Source: Zwartia panacis (GTDB lineage Bacteria > Pseudomonadota > Gammaproteobacteria > Burkholderiales > Burkholderiaceae_B). Taken from it: a DNA stretch of 64,000 nucleotides. The notes beneath the pieces are model-generated. The model saw only the letters and a list, made by a program, of their open reading frames with translations, had not been told where the DNA came from and did no database searches. The position numbers and the translations under genes are program-made. The first letter of the stretch is position 1; each line of letters opens with the position of its first letter. The stretch spans positions 434,001 through 498,000 of the forward strand of contig NZ_JAUHHF010000001.1 of the NCBI RefSeq assembly GCF_030410395.1, given 5' to 3'. Shown here piece after piece: positions 35,884 through 45,984 of this stretch.

Positions 35884-36702
35884 ATGATTTCAGAGCCTCG
35901 TCCACTTGTTGTCTGTGCAGATGACTTCGGTATTGAGTCGGGCGTGGATCGCGCGATTGTCGAGCTTGCGCAGACCGGACGTTTGAGCGCGACGGGTTGC
36001 CTAGTCACCTCTGAAAGATTTTCGTCTGCGGCACCTTTGCTTTCAGGATTGCCGATTGATGTCGGCCTTCATCTGAATTTCACCGAGTTTCTGGGATTGC
36101 CAGGGTTTTACACGCCGCTGGGTCGTTTGATCGCGCTGACCTATACGCGACGTATTTCCCGAATCGATGTACGCAGACAGATTGAGGTTCAGCTTGACTT
36201 GTTTGAGCTTCACATGAAGAAGACTCCCGACTTTGTCGACGGTCACTTACATATCCATCAGTTCCCTGTCATCCGAGATGAACTCCTTGCTGCGCTCTCT
36301 CGTCGCTATGCGGGACGTCTACCTTGGTTGCGTGATACACGACCCACTCACATGTCCGGATCGCTGCCGTTCATGCAACGCTTTAAGGCGCATGTGATTG
36401 GTGCGCTGGGAGCGCGTAGGCTGGTGAGTCAAGCCAAACGTGCTGGCATGGTCGTCAATGATGGTTTTATGGGAGCCTACGATTTTTCCCGACCCCACCC
36501 ACCGTATCTGTCGATGTTGAGCGCATGGCTTGAAAACGCACGGATCAACAGTGTATTGATGACACATCCTGCTCAGTATGCGTCAGATAAGCTGGCCTTT
36601 GGTCGTGACCGTGTCGAAGAATACCGGGTGTTAGGTAGTGAGAACTTTGCAGCGCTTCTTGAGCGTCATGGCCTGAAAATAGGGCGCTTAAGCTCAGTTT
36701 AG
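35884..36702 (+). CDS. YdjC/ChbG family sugar deacetylase (NaxD-like)
   Basis: Metal-dependent carbohydrate deacetylase fold (272 residues). The metal-binding Asp pair is in VVCADDFGIESG (Asp13-Asp14); other motifs are GLHLNFTEF, VDGHLHIHQFP and MTHPAQYASD near the end. The family includes ChbG (chitobiose), HpnK (hopanoid-linked) and NaxD, which removes the acetyl group from undecaprenyl-phosphate N-acetylgalactosamine in Francisella before transfer to lipid A. Position directly after a FlmF/ArnC-like transferase favours the NaxD role. No hopanoid genes are near, arguing against HpnK. Convergent with queH. Confidence 0.85.
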   Translation: MISEPRPLVVCADDFGIESGVDRAIVELAQTGRLSATGCLVTSERFSSAAPLLSGLPIDVGLHLNFTEFLGLPGFYTPLGRLIALTYTRRISRIDVRRQIEVQLDLFELHMKKTPDFVDGHLHIHQFPVIRDELLAALSRRYAGRLPWLRDTRPTHMSGSLPFMQRFKAHVIGALGARRLVSQAKRAGMVVNDGFMGAYDFSRPHPPYLSMLSAWLENARINSVLMTHPAQYASDKLAFGRDRVEEYRVLGSENFAALLERHGLKIGRLSSV

Positions 36703-36715
36703 GTTCGGATTCAGT

Positions 36716-37420
36716 TCAGTCCGGTTTGAGGATTTCTTCGCGACCATAAAACTTGACTCCGAGCGTGATTCGATCTCGACCTTGCGAACGGCGATGTCTG
36801 TTGGTGTCTCTTAGGGAATACACACAACCGCAGTACTCTTGCTGGTAAAACTCTTCCCGTTTGCTGATTTCGATCATGCGCGCCGAGCCGCCATGCTTGC
36901 GCCAGTTGTACGTCCAGTACAGCAAGTTTTCATAACGCGATGCGGCACGCTCACCAGAGCCATTGATTTGATTCATGTCCTTCCAACGCGAGATTCCTAG
37001 CGAACTGGTGATCGTGTCGTAGCCATGTTCATACGCATACAAAGCGGTCCGCTCGAAACGCATATCAAAACATTTTGTGCAGCGTTCACCTCGTTCAGGC
37101 TCGTTTTCGAGCCCTTTGATTCTATCGAACCAGTTGTCCACGTCATAGTCTGCGTCGATAAACCCGATTCCGTTTTTTTCAGCGAAACGGATGTTTTCAT
37201 TTTTCCGGATTTCGTATTCTTTTACGGGATGAATATTAGGGTTGTAAAAGAAAATATCGTATTGAATGCCGGCTGCGAGCATGGCTTCCATCACCTCGCC
37301 CGAACAAGGGGCGCAACATGAGTGCAGCAAGACCTTGGAGCGGCCTTCGGGCAGTGCAAGAGAGGGTCTGAGAGCGTCTTTCACGGTGCTGAGTTCAGTT
37401 GAATAAGGTGGTTTGAACAA
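36716..37420 (-). CDS. queH: epoxyqueuosine reductase QueH
   Basis: Performs the last step of queuosine synthesis, reducing epoxyqueuosine in tRNA, as the non-homologous alternative to QueG. The Fe-S/diferrous-type cysteines are visible: [11 protein letters not shown] (Cys35, Cys36, Cys39), [10 protein letters not shown] and YCGCVYSL. The segment [21 protein letters not shown] is family-typical. Start is TTG at 37420; a GTG at 37384 is an alternative that loses only variable residues (length 234 or 222). glnE follows 27 bases away upstream of it in the same direction of reading, i.e. glnE ends at 37448. Confidence 0.93.
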   Translation of the reverse strand: MFKPPYSTELSTVKDALRPSLALPEGRSKVLLHSCCAPCSGEVMEAMLAAGIQYDIFFYNPNIHPVKEYEIRKNENIRFAEKNGIGFIDADYDVDNWFDRIKGLENEPERGERCTKCFDMRFERTALYAYEHGYDTITSSLGISRWKDMNQINGSGERAASRYENLLYWTYNWRKHGGSARMIEISKREEFYQQEYCGCVYSLRDTNRHRRSQGRDRITLGVKFYGREEILKPD

Positions 37421-37447
37421 ATGGTATTTCTTTGATTTTAGACTGTT

Positions 37448-40255
37448 TCAAATGGCGGATGCGCCCAAAACCGAGTCCCAAAGCTTTCGCACAGATGCGC
37501 GCTCTTTCATGAGTTGATCCTGGGGGACTCTTGCCTTATCTGCTCCTTGCAGGCGGGTCTCGTGCTGCGCACGGCGCAAGTTCCGATAGGCATCACCACC
37601 TTGAGTGGCGAGCTCTGCAGGAATGAGGCCCGCTTCGGCGCTCAGGCGAAGCAGGGCAATATTGCCCAGATTAGCTAATAAAGCGGGGTGATGACGTGCG
37701 TGAGTCAGCACAAGATATTGGGTGACAAACTCCAGGTCCACCATGCCACCCGCGTCATGTTTAATGTCAAATTCTTGACTTGTGTTCGGATGCCCAGCCG
37801 TCATTTTTTTGCGCATTTGCCGGACCTCCTCCGCGAATAACTGCGGTTCCCGGTTGAGCTTCAGTATTTCCTCGCGAATCTCTTCAAAGCGTTTCCCAAC
37901 GGCTGCATCACCCGCCGCATACCTCGCGCGAGTCAGTGCCTGATGCTCCCAGGGCCAGGCTTTATCAAGCTGATAGGCTTTGAATGCCTCGACTGATACG
38001 GCGAGTAAGCCTGCGTCACCATCGGGTCGCAATCTCAGATCGACTTCGTAGAGACGGCCTGACGATGTCATCGTGGAGAGCCAGGATGTCATGCGTCGTC
38101 CCAGCTTTGTGTAGAGTTCAGTCGCGTCATCGCGGGGGTCATCATAAAGATAGACCAGGTCCAGGTCTGATGAGTAGCCGAGCTCTTTTCCGCCTAAGCG
38201 ACCATACGCAATGACGGCAAGTCGCATGGGAGGAAGTACGCCTTGATCATTGGGTTTGGCGACAAGTGGCCATACTCTGTGCAGGGTTTCATTCAACAAC
38301 ATATCCGCAAGCGCAGAAAGCTGATCACCAAGACTCTCGACGGTCAACACCCCTTCAAGATCCTGTGCAAGCAGTTGAAAGCTGATTTGCCTTTGGATGT
38401 CTCGCATCATGTTCATCTGCTGCTCAACGTCCGCACTGCCGTCGGGCAGGACGCAAGCATCCAGATCCGCCCGCATCGCGACTTCCACCCTTTCATAGTC
38501 GACAGGTTCCATCAATGTGCGCCAGGCAATCAGGCTGTCGAGTACGACTGGATTTTGAGTGAGATATTGTGCGGCCCAGGGGCTTGCTGCCATCATGCGA
38601 GCGATACGCGCAAGTGTTTCCGGATATTCGGCGAGTAGCGCCACGTAAGCGCTGCGTTGAGAAATGGACTCGATCAAATCCAGCAAGCGCAAGGCTGTCG
38701 CCATGGGCTGATTGGTTTGCAGCGCAGCATGAAGCGCGATTGGCAGAAGAGTATCGATTCTGTTTCGGCTTGTTGTGGAAAGCGCCCGAATGCGATGTCC
38801 CTCCAAAAAACTGTCAATTCTCGAGGTCAGCGCTTGGGCATGCTCACCAAATTCAGCGATTTTTTGCACGAGGGCAGATCCCTCGGAGCCTTGTCCAGTG
38901 GTGCGACTGCCCGGTGAGATCGCGTGACTGGCAGGATCTATTTGCTCGGTTGCGTCTCCCAGGCCTGCGATCCTGAACGCATCGCGAAAAGTCTGAGCCA
39001 CAAAGTGTCGATGCTTCGCGAGTGTTTGCACAAAGTCTTCGTGCGCCATTCCCAAAGCTGTCGCCAGTTCACTCATCCGTTCAGTCGTTTGTGGCAAAAG
39101 ATGAGTTTGAGCGTCCTCCGCGTATTGAAGGGCATGTTCGACCCGGCGTAAAAAACGGTAAGCCTGCGCTAGCTGATCCGCGCGATCATTTGTCAAAATC
39201 CCCGCGCGTCGCTGCGCTTCGAGAGCGATTAAAAGCCCTCTTTGCTGGAGCGCGGGCATTCTGCCTCCCCGAATGAGCTGGGATAACTGCACGACGAACT
39301 CAATCTCTCTGATCCCGCCATCCCCGAGTTTGATATTGTGAGTGGACTCCACCCCCGGCCGCGCTAGCACTTTGCGTTGCCAGTCCTGCCGGATGCGTTC
39401 GCGAAGCGCGCGCAAAGCTGCCAAGGCATCAAAGTCAAAATATTTCCTGTAAACAAAAGGGATCCGCAGGCTCTCGGCATGCTGAAGACTCGCAGTTGGA
39501 TCACTTTGTTCAAAAGCTTTGGCCGGGATCACCCGACCCTTCAGCCAGGCATAGCGCTCCCATTCTCGACCTTGTGTGAAGAGATATTGCTCAAACGCAT
39601 CCAGGCTCCATGCGACAGGCCCTGAGTCTCCATCGGGCCGCAGTCGCAGATCAGTTCTGAATACTTGTCCATCAGCATCGGCTTCTGACAGGATAGGCAT
39701 CATTTTGCGTGTCAGTCTGGCATAGAACTCATGATGGCTGATCGGTCTGGGACCGTCTGTTTCGCCTTCCTCTCCATAAAGCATGACCAGATCGATATCG
39801 GAGGAAACATTCAGCTCGCAACCGCCTAACTTACCCATGCCAATAATGATCATTTCTTGAGGTAAGTTTGTAGCGGGATCCCTGGGCGTACCATGAACAG
39901 GGAGTAAATCCTGAATCACGCTTCGATAAGCCTGTTCCACGCATCGATCCGCGAGTGCCGTCATCGCACCCACAACTTCCTCTAGATCAGCCAGCCCCCC
40001 AAGATCCCGCACCATGACCAGGTAAAAAGTTCTTTTGCGCAGGAGTCTCAGAACTTTTTTACAAGTTGGAATGTCCAGCTTTGCCTCTGCGACAGGCTGA
40101 CCGGCGAGTTCGTGAAACCACAGATCAATTCGCTCTGGGCTGACCTTTTGGCTACTGGCGGTCTCCAGCCATTGCATGAAATCGGGGTTGGCGCTGCCCA
40201 GCCTGCGCAACACGCCTGACCAGGACAATGCGTTTGTCAGCGGTGATTTATTCAT
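37448..40255 (-). CDS. glnE: bifunctional glutamine synthetase adenylyltransferase/deadenylase
   Basis: Controls glutamine synthetase by adding or removing AMP, responding to PII and glutamine. The 935 residues hold two nucleotidyltransferase domains: the N-terminal removing domain with [20 protein letters not shown] and the C-terminal adding domain with [22 protein letters not shown], with regulatory helices between and after. The middle linker includes a short Ser/Gly-rich stretch ([14 protein letters not shown]). Divergent from yhdP, with a 97-base gap. Confidence 0.97.
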   Translation of the reverse strand: MNKSPLTNALSWSGVLRRLGSANPDFMQWLETASSQKVSPERIDLWFHELAGQPVAEAKLDIPTCKKVLRLLRKRTFYLVMVRDLGGLADLEEVVGAMTALADRCVEQAYRSVIQDLLPVHGTPRDPATNLPQEMIIIGMGKLGGCELNVSSDIDLVMLYGEEGETDGPRPISHHEFYARLTRKMMPILSEADADGQVFRTDLRLRPDGDSGPVAWSLDAFEQYLFTQGREWERYAWLKGRVIPAKAFEQSDPTASLQHAESLRIPFVYRKYFDFDALAALRALRERIRQDWQRKVLARPGVESTHNIKLGDGGIREIEFVVQLSQLIRGGRMPALQQRGLLIALEAQRRAGILTNDRADQLAQAYRFLRRVEHALQYAEDAQTHLLPQTTERMSELATALGMAHEDFVQTLAKHRHFVAQTFRDAFRIAGLGDATEQIDPASHAISPGSRTTGQGSEGSALVQKIAEFGEHAQALTSRIDSFLEGHRIRALSTTSRNRIDTLLPIALHAALQTNQPMATALRLLDLIESISQRSAYVALLAEYPETLARIARMMAASPWAAQYLTQNPVVLDSLIAWRTLMEPVDYERVEVAMRADLDACVLPDGSADVEQQMNMMRDIQRQISFQLLAQDLEGVLTVESLGDQLSALADMLLNETLHRVWPLVAKPNDQGVLPPMRLAVIAYGRLGGKELGYSSDLDLVYLYDDPRDDATELYTKLGRRMTSWLSTMTSSGRLYEVDLRLRPDGDAGLLAVSVEAFKAYQLDKAWPWEHQALTRARYAAGDAAVGKRFEEIREEILKLNREPQLFAEEVRQMRKKMTAGHPNTSQEFDIKHDAGGMVDLEFVTQYLVLTHARHHPALLANLGNIALLRLSAEAGLIPAELATQGGDAYRNLRRAQHETRLQGADKARVPQDQLMKERASVRKLWDSVLGASAI

Positions 40256-40352
40256 GGAGAGCTTGTCGTCAAGTTAAAATGGTTCTTAGTGATAGTGGTA
40301 ATGGTAAGCGCTTTTTTATCAGTCATATACATTTCTAAGGTCATATCAAGTT

Positions 40353-43300
40353 TTGTTATTCGTTCGTAAAACTCTTCGCTATTTGCTGATTACTCTGCTG
40401 TTGCTCTATTTTGTCGCGGCAACCATGATGTTGGGTGTTCGATATTTGGTGTTGCCGCACATCAATGAGTGGCGGCCCCAGATCGAAAAGCGGCTGTCCA
40501 GCGCATTGGGCGCCCAAGTCACGATGGGCGAGATTGCTGCGAGCTGGTCTGGCCTGAATCCGACCCTTGCGCTGGAAAACCTGCGATTACGCGATCGTCA
40601 GTCCAACCTGGAGCTTCTGTATGTGCCCGATGCGTTTGCAGTCGTGTCCTGGCGCAGTCTTCTGGCGCTCGATATTCGGTTAAGACAACTTGAGATTAAC
40701 GGTATCCATCTTTCCGGAAGCCGAAGGGACGATGGTCGGTTTGTATTGGCGGGGAATGTCGTCGAGGAACATAGCAGCGAAAAATTCAAACTTTCGACGG
40801 ATACGCCGGCTGTGCGCTGGCTCCTGAATCAAGGACAAATCGTGATTCGGAATGCGACGTTTCTGTGGGATGATCAGTTGCGTCGCGCGCCCGAACTTGC
40901 GATCGAAGGGATCGACATCACCATTTCCAATGGGATTTTTCGCCATCAGCTGCGCGCGATTGCGACCTTGCCTCCAGAGCTTGGCAGCACTGTCGAAATG
41001 ATTGTGCGTACGGACAATTTAATCAATCCACTCGCATCGCACGAACAAGGTGATGCAGAAGTTTTCTTTGAGATCAATGATGCGCAACCAAGCGCATGGC
41101 GTCCTTGGCTGGATGTGCCTCAAACCGAAGGCCGGTTTGCCACACGCGTCTGGATGACCATGTCGGCGGGACATTTTGGTCGAACAACTGTTGATCTGGC
41201 AGGCTCTCACGCAGCCGTTTTTCTAGGGGAACAAGATCGCACAGTCGTTCGGGCCGACAGGCTTGAACTCCGGCTCAACGGTTGGCTGGGCGATCTTTTT
41301 CCAGAAAATCAGTGGCTGATTTTTGATCGAAGTCCCAATCGACTGGGTACCGCACTTTCGCTCAAAGGGCAGGGCCTGAAAGTAGAAAACGGTATGTTTG
41401 ATCCCCCCGTATTGCTGGTGGGAGACGTTTCGGCTAATACCCAATGGAATCGCACTGAGAATCAAAAGCTTCAAGTGGCCGCGACACGAATTGCTCTCGA
41501 ATCAAAACAATTAAGCGCAGAACTTCAAGGTAAGTGGACGGAGGGGAACAACCCTTCTCCAGGAGTGGTGGATTTGACTGGAACCATACAAAAAGCCGAT
41601 CCGACCCAGCTATACCAGTACGTGTCGACTGCTGTGAGTGCCGAATCGAGGGAGTGGATGCGACGCGCGATTCGAGGTGGCGAGTTAAACCAGATGACGC
41701 TTACTTTTCAGGGCGATCTCGCCAAGTTTCCATTTAATGCGCCTGGCAAAGAGGCGGGGATTTTTCGTCTTGAGGGGCAGTTTGCCAACGTTACATTTGA
41801 TTACGATTACGTCGAGCCACATGAACCCCAGTGGCCGGCCGTGACCGTCGAAAAAGGCATTGTTGAGCTTGACAAGATGGGTCTGTCAATTAAAAGCGAT
41901 CAGGCCCATGTTGTGGGTATGCATGGACGTCCCATCCAGATATCCTCGCTCGAAATCAAGGCGCCTGATCTTGAGCTCAATCCTAATATTTCTATCCGGC
42001 TAAATAGTCATGGATTGATACAGGATTACATGGCGACCTTAAATCGCACGCCCATTTCTCATGATTTGGGAGCACAGCTGGAGTCGATGGAGATCAAAGG
42101 TCAAGCTTCAATGCCTTTAGCCGTTGACTTCGATCTAGAGCAAAATAAAACCTTGACGGTTAATGGCCAATTCAAACTCAATGATGTCTCAGTTGCACTT
42201 TCTAAGGGAAGCATTCCAGTTGAAAAAATCAATGGAATGATCGACTTTGACGATGAAATGCTGGTGGTCAGAGATTTGCAAGGTCAGGCTTTGGGTGGCC
42301 CCGTTTTATTGACTGGCCAGTGGGGTTTTAAAAAACAAAGTCTCTCTCTGCGGGGTGAGTTGACGACCCTTGCATCAGAGAAACATCAAAAAATCAGCGC
42401 CATGCTCGCCATCACGGGTCGAACGAGCTATCAGGCTGACATCAAGGGGAATGAAAAAGGTGGAATAGAAGTTGAAGTGAAATCCAGTCTCGAAGGGCTG
42501 ACAGTCAAACTTCCTCCTCCGCTTGGTAAGTCCGCGGCTCAGAAATGGCCGCTTTCAGTGCGTTTTGTGAGCACAAAGGACGGAAAGCTTGAACGTTCTG
42601 CACTCACTTTTACACTTGCCAATTTAATGAATGGTCGATTTGAGCATGTCCCGAATGGCAAGGGACAGCCTTACTTTTCGCGCGGTTCAGTCGTAATGGG
42701 AGGGCCTGCAGTGTTGCCCGCCTCTGGACTTTCAGTCAACCTTGGTTTTGATCGCGTGAACTGGGATGATTGGAAAGCATTATCTGATCAGTTGACGGCC
42801 CCGTCTCATAACAATGCAGTCAGTGCGCAGACTCCAATTTTTCCTGATTTGCAGCAACTGCGCGTGCGTTCCCCTGAATTCATTTTCGCTGAGTTGAATC
42901 TTCATCAAATGGATTTGATGGTGAGCAAAACAGCGTCTCAAAAATGGGCGGCTCGTCTGGAGTCGAAGGAGACACAGGGCGTTGCCTCATGGTCAACCGA
43001 TCCCCGCGGGCGGATTGGACCCGTTGTCGCCAGGTTTTCCAGGCTTTCTGTAGGAACCGAGGGGACATCGACTGGCGAGCCGCCTAAAACGGAGGTGATT
43101 GATGATAAGCAATGGTCATCCATGCCCGCAATTGACCTGACAGTTGATGACTTTACTTTGTATGGAAGTCGACTTGGCACTTTGCGTCTTGTGGGTCAAA
43201 ACGCGGACAACGGCACGCGCTGGATGATCAATGAGTTAGAAGTGACCAATCCGCATGCCAAAATGTCTGCAAAGGGTTTGTGGCTGTTGAAAGGGCCAGA

Positions 43301-43973
43301 GCGTGGCGTCAGTCTGGATGGCAAGATTGATATTTCCAGCTTGGGCAAGCTTTCGGATCAAATGGGGTATGAAAACCGGGCCGCAGAGGGATCTGGCACG
43401 ATTACGGCAAAGGTGAACTGGACAAACTTTCCTTGGGTTTTCAGCTATGCAGGCTTGAATGGGCAAGTCAACATCGATTTGAAAAACGGCGTTTTTCAGC
43501 ACGTCAATTCTCGTAGCGCTCGGCTCCTCGAGGTCTTATCCTTACAGTCTCTCCAGAGAATTTTGAGCTTTAATTTCCGCACGGGTGATGAATTTAAGGA
43601 TGGCTTTCCCTGGAACAGCATTAGTGGGGATCTTTCTCTGAAGCAGGGTGTTGTCCATACCACGGATCTTGTCGTGCGCAGTCCTATCGCACGTATAGCA
43701 TTGACCGGTGGCTCAGACCTCACTCAAAAAGTGTGGAACATGGAGGCGGATGTCCGTCCCGTCTTGGACATGAGTGGAGCAGCCGTTGCCACCGCGTTTG
43801 TCGTCAATCCGCTCGCAGGATTGAGCGCGCTTGTGACGCAGTTTTTGTTGCGCAATCCGATTGAGCGTGCGATGAGTGCAAAGTATGAGGTCAAGGGTCC
43901 TTGGGATGAGCCTGAACTCATCCCAATCGGAGTGCCGACTCCTGTCCAGACTCAGACGAGTCCAGGAGGATAG
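40353..43973 (+). CDS. yhdP: YhdP-family AsmA-like giant envelope protein
   Basis: Very long (1206 residues) inner-membrane-anchored periplasmic protein of the AsmA-like group (DUF3971 plus AsmA C-terminal domain), thought in E. coli to help carry phospholipids to the outer membrane along a repeated beta-groove. One N-terminal helix (LRYLLITLLLLYFVAATMMLGVRYL) is followed by long beta-rich sequence and the C-terminal AsmA_2 block (SRSARLLEVLSLQSLQRIL). The start is TTG, with AAGG 12 bases before it. Convergent with rho. Confidence 0.93.
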   Translation: MLFVRKTLRYLLITLLLLYFVAATMMLGVRYLVLPHINEWRPQIEKRLSSALGAQVTMGEIAASWSGLNPTLALENLRLRDRQSNLELLYVPDAFAVVSWRSLLALDIRLRQLEINGIHLSGSRRDDGRFVLAGNVVEEHSSEKFKLSTDTPAVRWLLNQGQIVIRNATFLWDDQLRRAPELAIEGIDITISNGIFRHQLRAIATLPPELGSTVEMIVRTDNLINPLASHEQGDAEVFFEINDAQPSAWRPWLDVPQTEGRFATRVWMTMSAGHFGRTTVDLAGSHAAVFLGEQDRTVVRADRLELRLNGWLGDLFPENQWLIFDRSPNRLGTALSLKGQGLKVENGMFDPPVLLVGDVSANTQWNRTENQKLQVAATRIALESKQLSAELQGKWTEGNNPSPGVVDLTGTIQKADPTQLYQYVSTAVSAESREWMRRAIRGGELNQMTLTFQGDLAKFPFNAPGKEAGIFRLEGQFANVTFDYDYVEPHEPQWPAVTVEKGIVELDKMGLSIKSDQAHVVGMHGRPIQISSLEIKAPDLELNPNISIRLNSHGLIQDYMATLNRTPISHDLGAQLESMEIKGQASMPLAVDFDLEQNKTLTVNGQFKLNDVSVALSKGSIPVEKINGMIDFDDEMLVVRDLQGQALGGPVLLTGQWGFKKQSLSLRGELTTLASEKHQKISAMLAITGRTSYQADIKGNEKGGIEVEVKSSLEGLTVKLPPPLGKSAAQKWPLSVRFVSTKDGKLERSALTFTLANLMNGRFEHVPNGKGQPYFSRGSVVMGGPAVLPASGLSVNLGFDRVNWDDWKALSDQLTAPSHNNAVSAQTPIFPDLQQLRVRSPEFIFAELNLHQMDLMVSKTASQKWAARLESKETQGVASWSTDPRGRIGPVVARFSRLSVGTEGTSTGEPPKTEVIDDKQWSSMPAIDLTVDDFTLYGSRLGTLRLVGQNADNGTRWMINELEVTNPHAKMSAKGLWLLKGPERGVSLDGKIDISSLGKLSDQMGYENRAAEGSGTITAKVNWTNFPWVFSYAGLNGQVNIDLKNGVFQHVNSRSARLLEVLSLQSLQRILSFNFRTGDEFKDGFPWNSISGDLSLKQGVVHTTDLVVRSPIARIALTGGSDLTQKVWNMEADVRPVLDMSGAAVATAFVVNPLAGLSALVTQFLLRNPIERAMSAKYEVKGPWDEPELIPIGVPTPVQTQTSPGG

Positions 43974-43996
43974 TCAAGTTTCTTGACTAGTTTCCG
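43971..43996 (+). terminator. hairpin after yhdP
   Basis: TAGTCAAG and CTTGACTA (43971-43978 and 43982-43989) form a perfect eight-base stem with a TTT loop, beginning with the yhdP stop codon and followed by GTTTCC. It lies between convergent yhdP and rho and might serve both strands; the T-run is short. Confidence 0.5.
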
Positions 43997-44002
43997 GATA
44001 CC

Positions 44003-45259
44003 TTACTTCTTCATCATGTCAAAAAATTCGGCGTTGTTTTTAGTCGAACGCATTTTGTCCATGATGAATTCCATGGCTTCCACTTCGTCCATATCATGGA
44101 TGAATTTGCGAAGGACCCAGATTTTTTGCAACAAGTCTGGTTTGATCAGTAGCTCTTCGCGTCGTGTGCCTGACTTGTTCAAGTTGATCGCAGGGTAGAC
44201 GCGTTTCTCGGCCAGGCGGCGCTCGAGGTGAACCTCCGAGTTACCCGTACCTTTGAATTCTTCGTAGATGACTTCATCCATGCGGCTGCCCGTTTCAATC
44301 AGTGCAGTACCGATGATCGTCAATGAGCCGCCTTCCTCGAGGTTGCGAGCCGCACCAAAAAAACGCTTGGGGCGTTGGAGGGCGTTGGCATCGACACCGC
44401 CTGTCAACACCTTGCCCGAAGCAGGAACAACGGTGTTGTAGGCGCGAGCCAGTCGGGTGATGGAATCAAGCAAAATCACCACGTCTTTTTTCATTTCTAC
44501 CAGACGTTTCGCGCGTTCTATGACCATTTCAGCGACTTGGACGTGGCGTGTAGCGGGCTCGTCAAAGGTTGAGGCAACAACCTCTCCACGAACAGTGCGC
44601 TGCATTTCAGTCACTTCTTCAGGACGCTCATCGACCAGCATCACAATCATTACCGCTTCGGGAAAGTTGGTGGTGATCGCATGAGCGATATGTTGCATCA
44701 TGACCGTCTTGCCTGACTTAGGGCTCGCAACGATCAGACCGCGCTGGCCTTTGCCGATTGGAGCAAAAATATCCAGGATGCGACCCGTCAAATTTTCTTC
44801 GCTCTTGATGTCGCGCTCAAGTGTCATGACCTTGTCAGGATGCAGCGGAGTCAGGTTCTCAAACATGATCCGATGCTTAATTGCCTCGGGCGGAAAACCG
44901 TTGACCTTGTCAACTTTGACCAAAGCGAAATAGCGCTCCCCGTCCTTCGGCGTGCGCACCTCACCCTCGATTGAGTCACCGGTATGCAGGTTAAAGCGAC
45001 GAATCTGAGATGGGGAGATATAGATGTCGTCCGTGCTGGCCAAATAAGAAGTGTCAGGCGAGCGCAGGAAACCAAAACCATCTGGCAACACTTCGAGTAC
45101 GCCATCACCAAAAATCTGTTCGCCTTGTTTCGCACGCCGCTTCATGATCGCAAACATCAGTTCTTGCTTGCGGAGTCGGTTTGCGTTTTCGATTTCGAGG
45201 CCTGCGGCCATTTCGAGCAGCTGCGAAACGTGCTGCGCCTTTAGTTCATTCAGGTGCAT
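44003..45259 (-). CDS. rho: transcription termination factor Rho
   Basis: Hexameric RNA-dependent ATPase that ends untranslated transcripts. The N-terminal domain ([17 protein letters not shown]) and the RNA-binding fold with [14 protein letters not shown] are followed by the ATPase with the P-loop [12 protein letters not shown], Walker [18 protein letters not shown] and the Q- and R-loop segment with [20 protein letters not shown]-type sequence. The 418 residues match the standard Rho. A trxA gene lies 121 bases upstream in the same direction, the classical trxA-rho order. Confidence 0.98.
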   Translation of the reverse strand: MHLNELKAQHVSQLLEMAAGLEIENANRLRKQELMFAIMKRRAKQGEQIFGDGVLEVLPDGFGFLRSPDTSYLASTDDIYISPSQIRRFNLHTGDSIEGEVRTPKDGERYFALVKVDKVNGFPPEAIKHRIMFENLTPLHPDKVMTLERDIKSEENLTGRILDIFAPIGKGQRGLIVASPKSGKTVMMQHIAHAITTNFPEAVMIVMLVDERPEEVTEMQRTVRGEVVASTFDEPATRHVQVAEMVIERAKRLVEMKKDVVILLDSITRLARAYNTVVPASGKVLTGGVDANALQRPKRFFGAARNLEEGGSLTIIGTALIETGSRMDEVIYEEFKGTGNSEVHLERRLAEKRVYPAINLNKSGTRREELLIKPDLLQKIWVLRKFIHDMDEVEAMEFIMDKMRSTKNNAEFFDMMKK

Positions 45260-45346
45260 TGATATTTATCTGGAAAAGTGACTTCTTTAGAGAAGACAAG
45301 GGTCAAAAGTAAGAGGGAGGTCAAGACGCGCTAAGAAGAGTCTGTG

Positions 45347-45367
45347 GCGGGCCTCGGACGGGCCCGC
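45347..45367 (-). terminator. GC-rich hairpin between trxA and rho
   Basis: GCGGGCC (45347-45353) pairs with GGCCCGC (45361-45367) over a seven-base loop, 13 bases after the trxA stop on the minus strand. Only a poor T-run follows, so it is an attenuator or an incomplete terminator. The rho leader is a known autoregulation point in other bacteria. Confidence 0.5.
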
Positions 45368-45380
45368 GCGTGGAAACGAA

Positions 45381-45707
45381 TTAGATCGCGCCGTTTAAAA
45401 ATTCTGTCAGTTGAGATTTGGAGAGGGCACCGACTTTGGTCGCTGCGACTTTGCCGTCCTTGAACAACATCAATGTTGGAATGCCACGGATACCAAATTT
45501 TGCTGCGGTTTCCTGATTTTCATCAACGTTAAGCTTGGCGACGGTCACCTTGCCTGCGAACTCAGCAGCAACTTCCTCAAGCATGGGGGCGATCATTTTG
45601 CATGGACCACACCAAGCGGCCCAATAATCCACCAGAACAGGCTGAGACGAATTCAATACGTCGGCGTCAAAGCTGACATCGCTCACGTTTTTAATGTGTT
45701 CACTCAT
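45381..45707 (-). CDS. trxA: thioredoxin 1
   Basis: Cytoplasmic disulphide reductase of 108 residues. The active site WCGPCK (Cys33, Cys36) lies after the YWAAW segment and the cis-proline loop is [10 protein letters not shown]. Length and start fit thioredoxin. Upstream of rho as in enterobacteria and betaproteobacteria. Confidence 0.98.
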   Translation of the reverse strand: MSEHIKNVSDVSFDADVLNSSQPVLVDYWAAWCGPCKMIAPMLEEVAAEFAGKVTVAKLNVDENQETAAKFGIRGIPTLMLFKDGKVAATKVGALSKSQLTEFLNGAI

Positions 45708-45984
45708 GATTTTCTCTAGGGTATTTCAGTGATGGGTCTGTACGACTGTCAGACGCGTCCACCAGATGGGATGTAAAGACCACGGCGGGACATTTTTCGA
45801 CTGTGTTACTTCATTAAAGCACAAATTAAGCGGATCAGATGAACTAGCAAGACACTTTTTGACTGATGGGTCATCTTTACCACATTAAAAGCTTGCTCAG
45901 ATTTTGAGCAGTCCGGTGATCAATGCACCCTAATTGCCAATTTCCGTAAAATGGGCAATCTTTTCCACAGATCTTGGGGATAAC

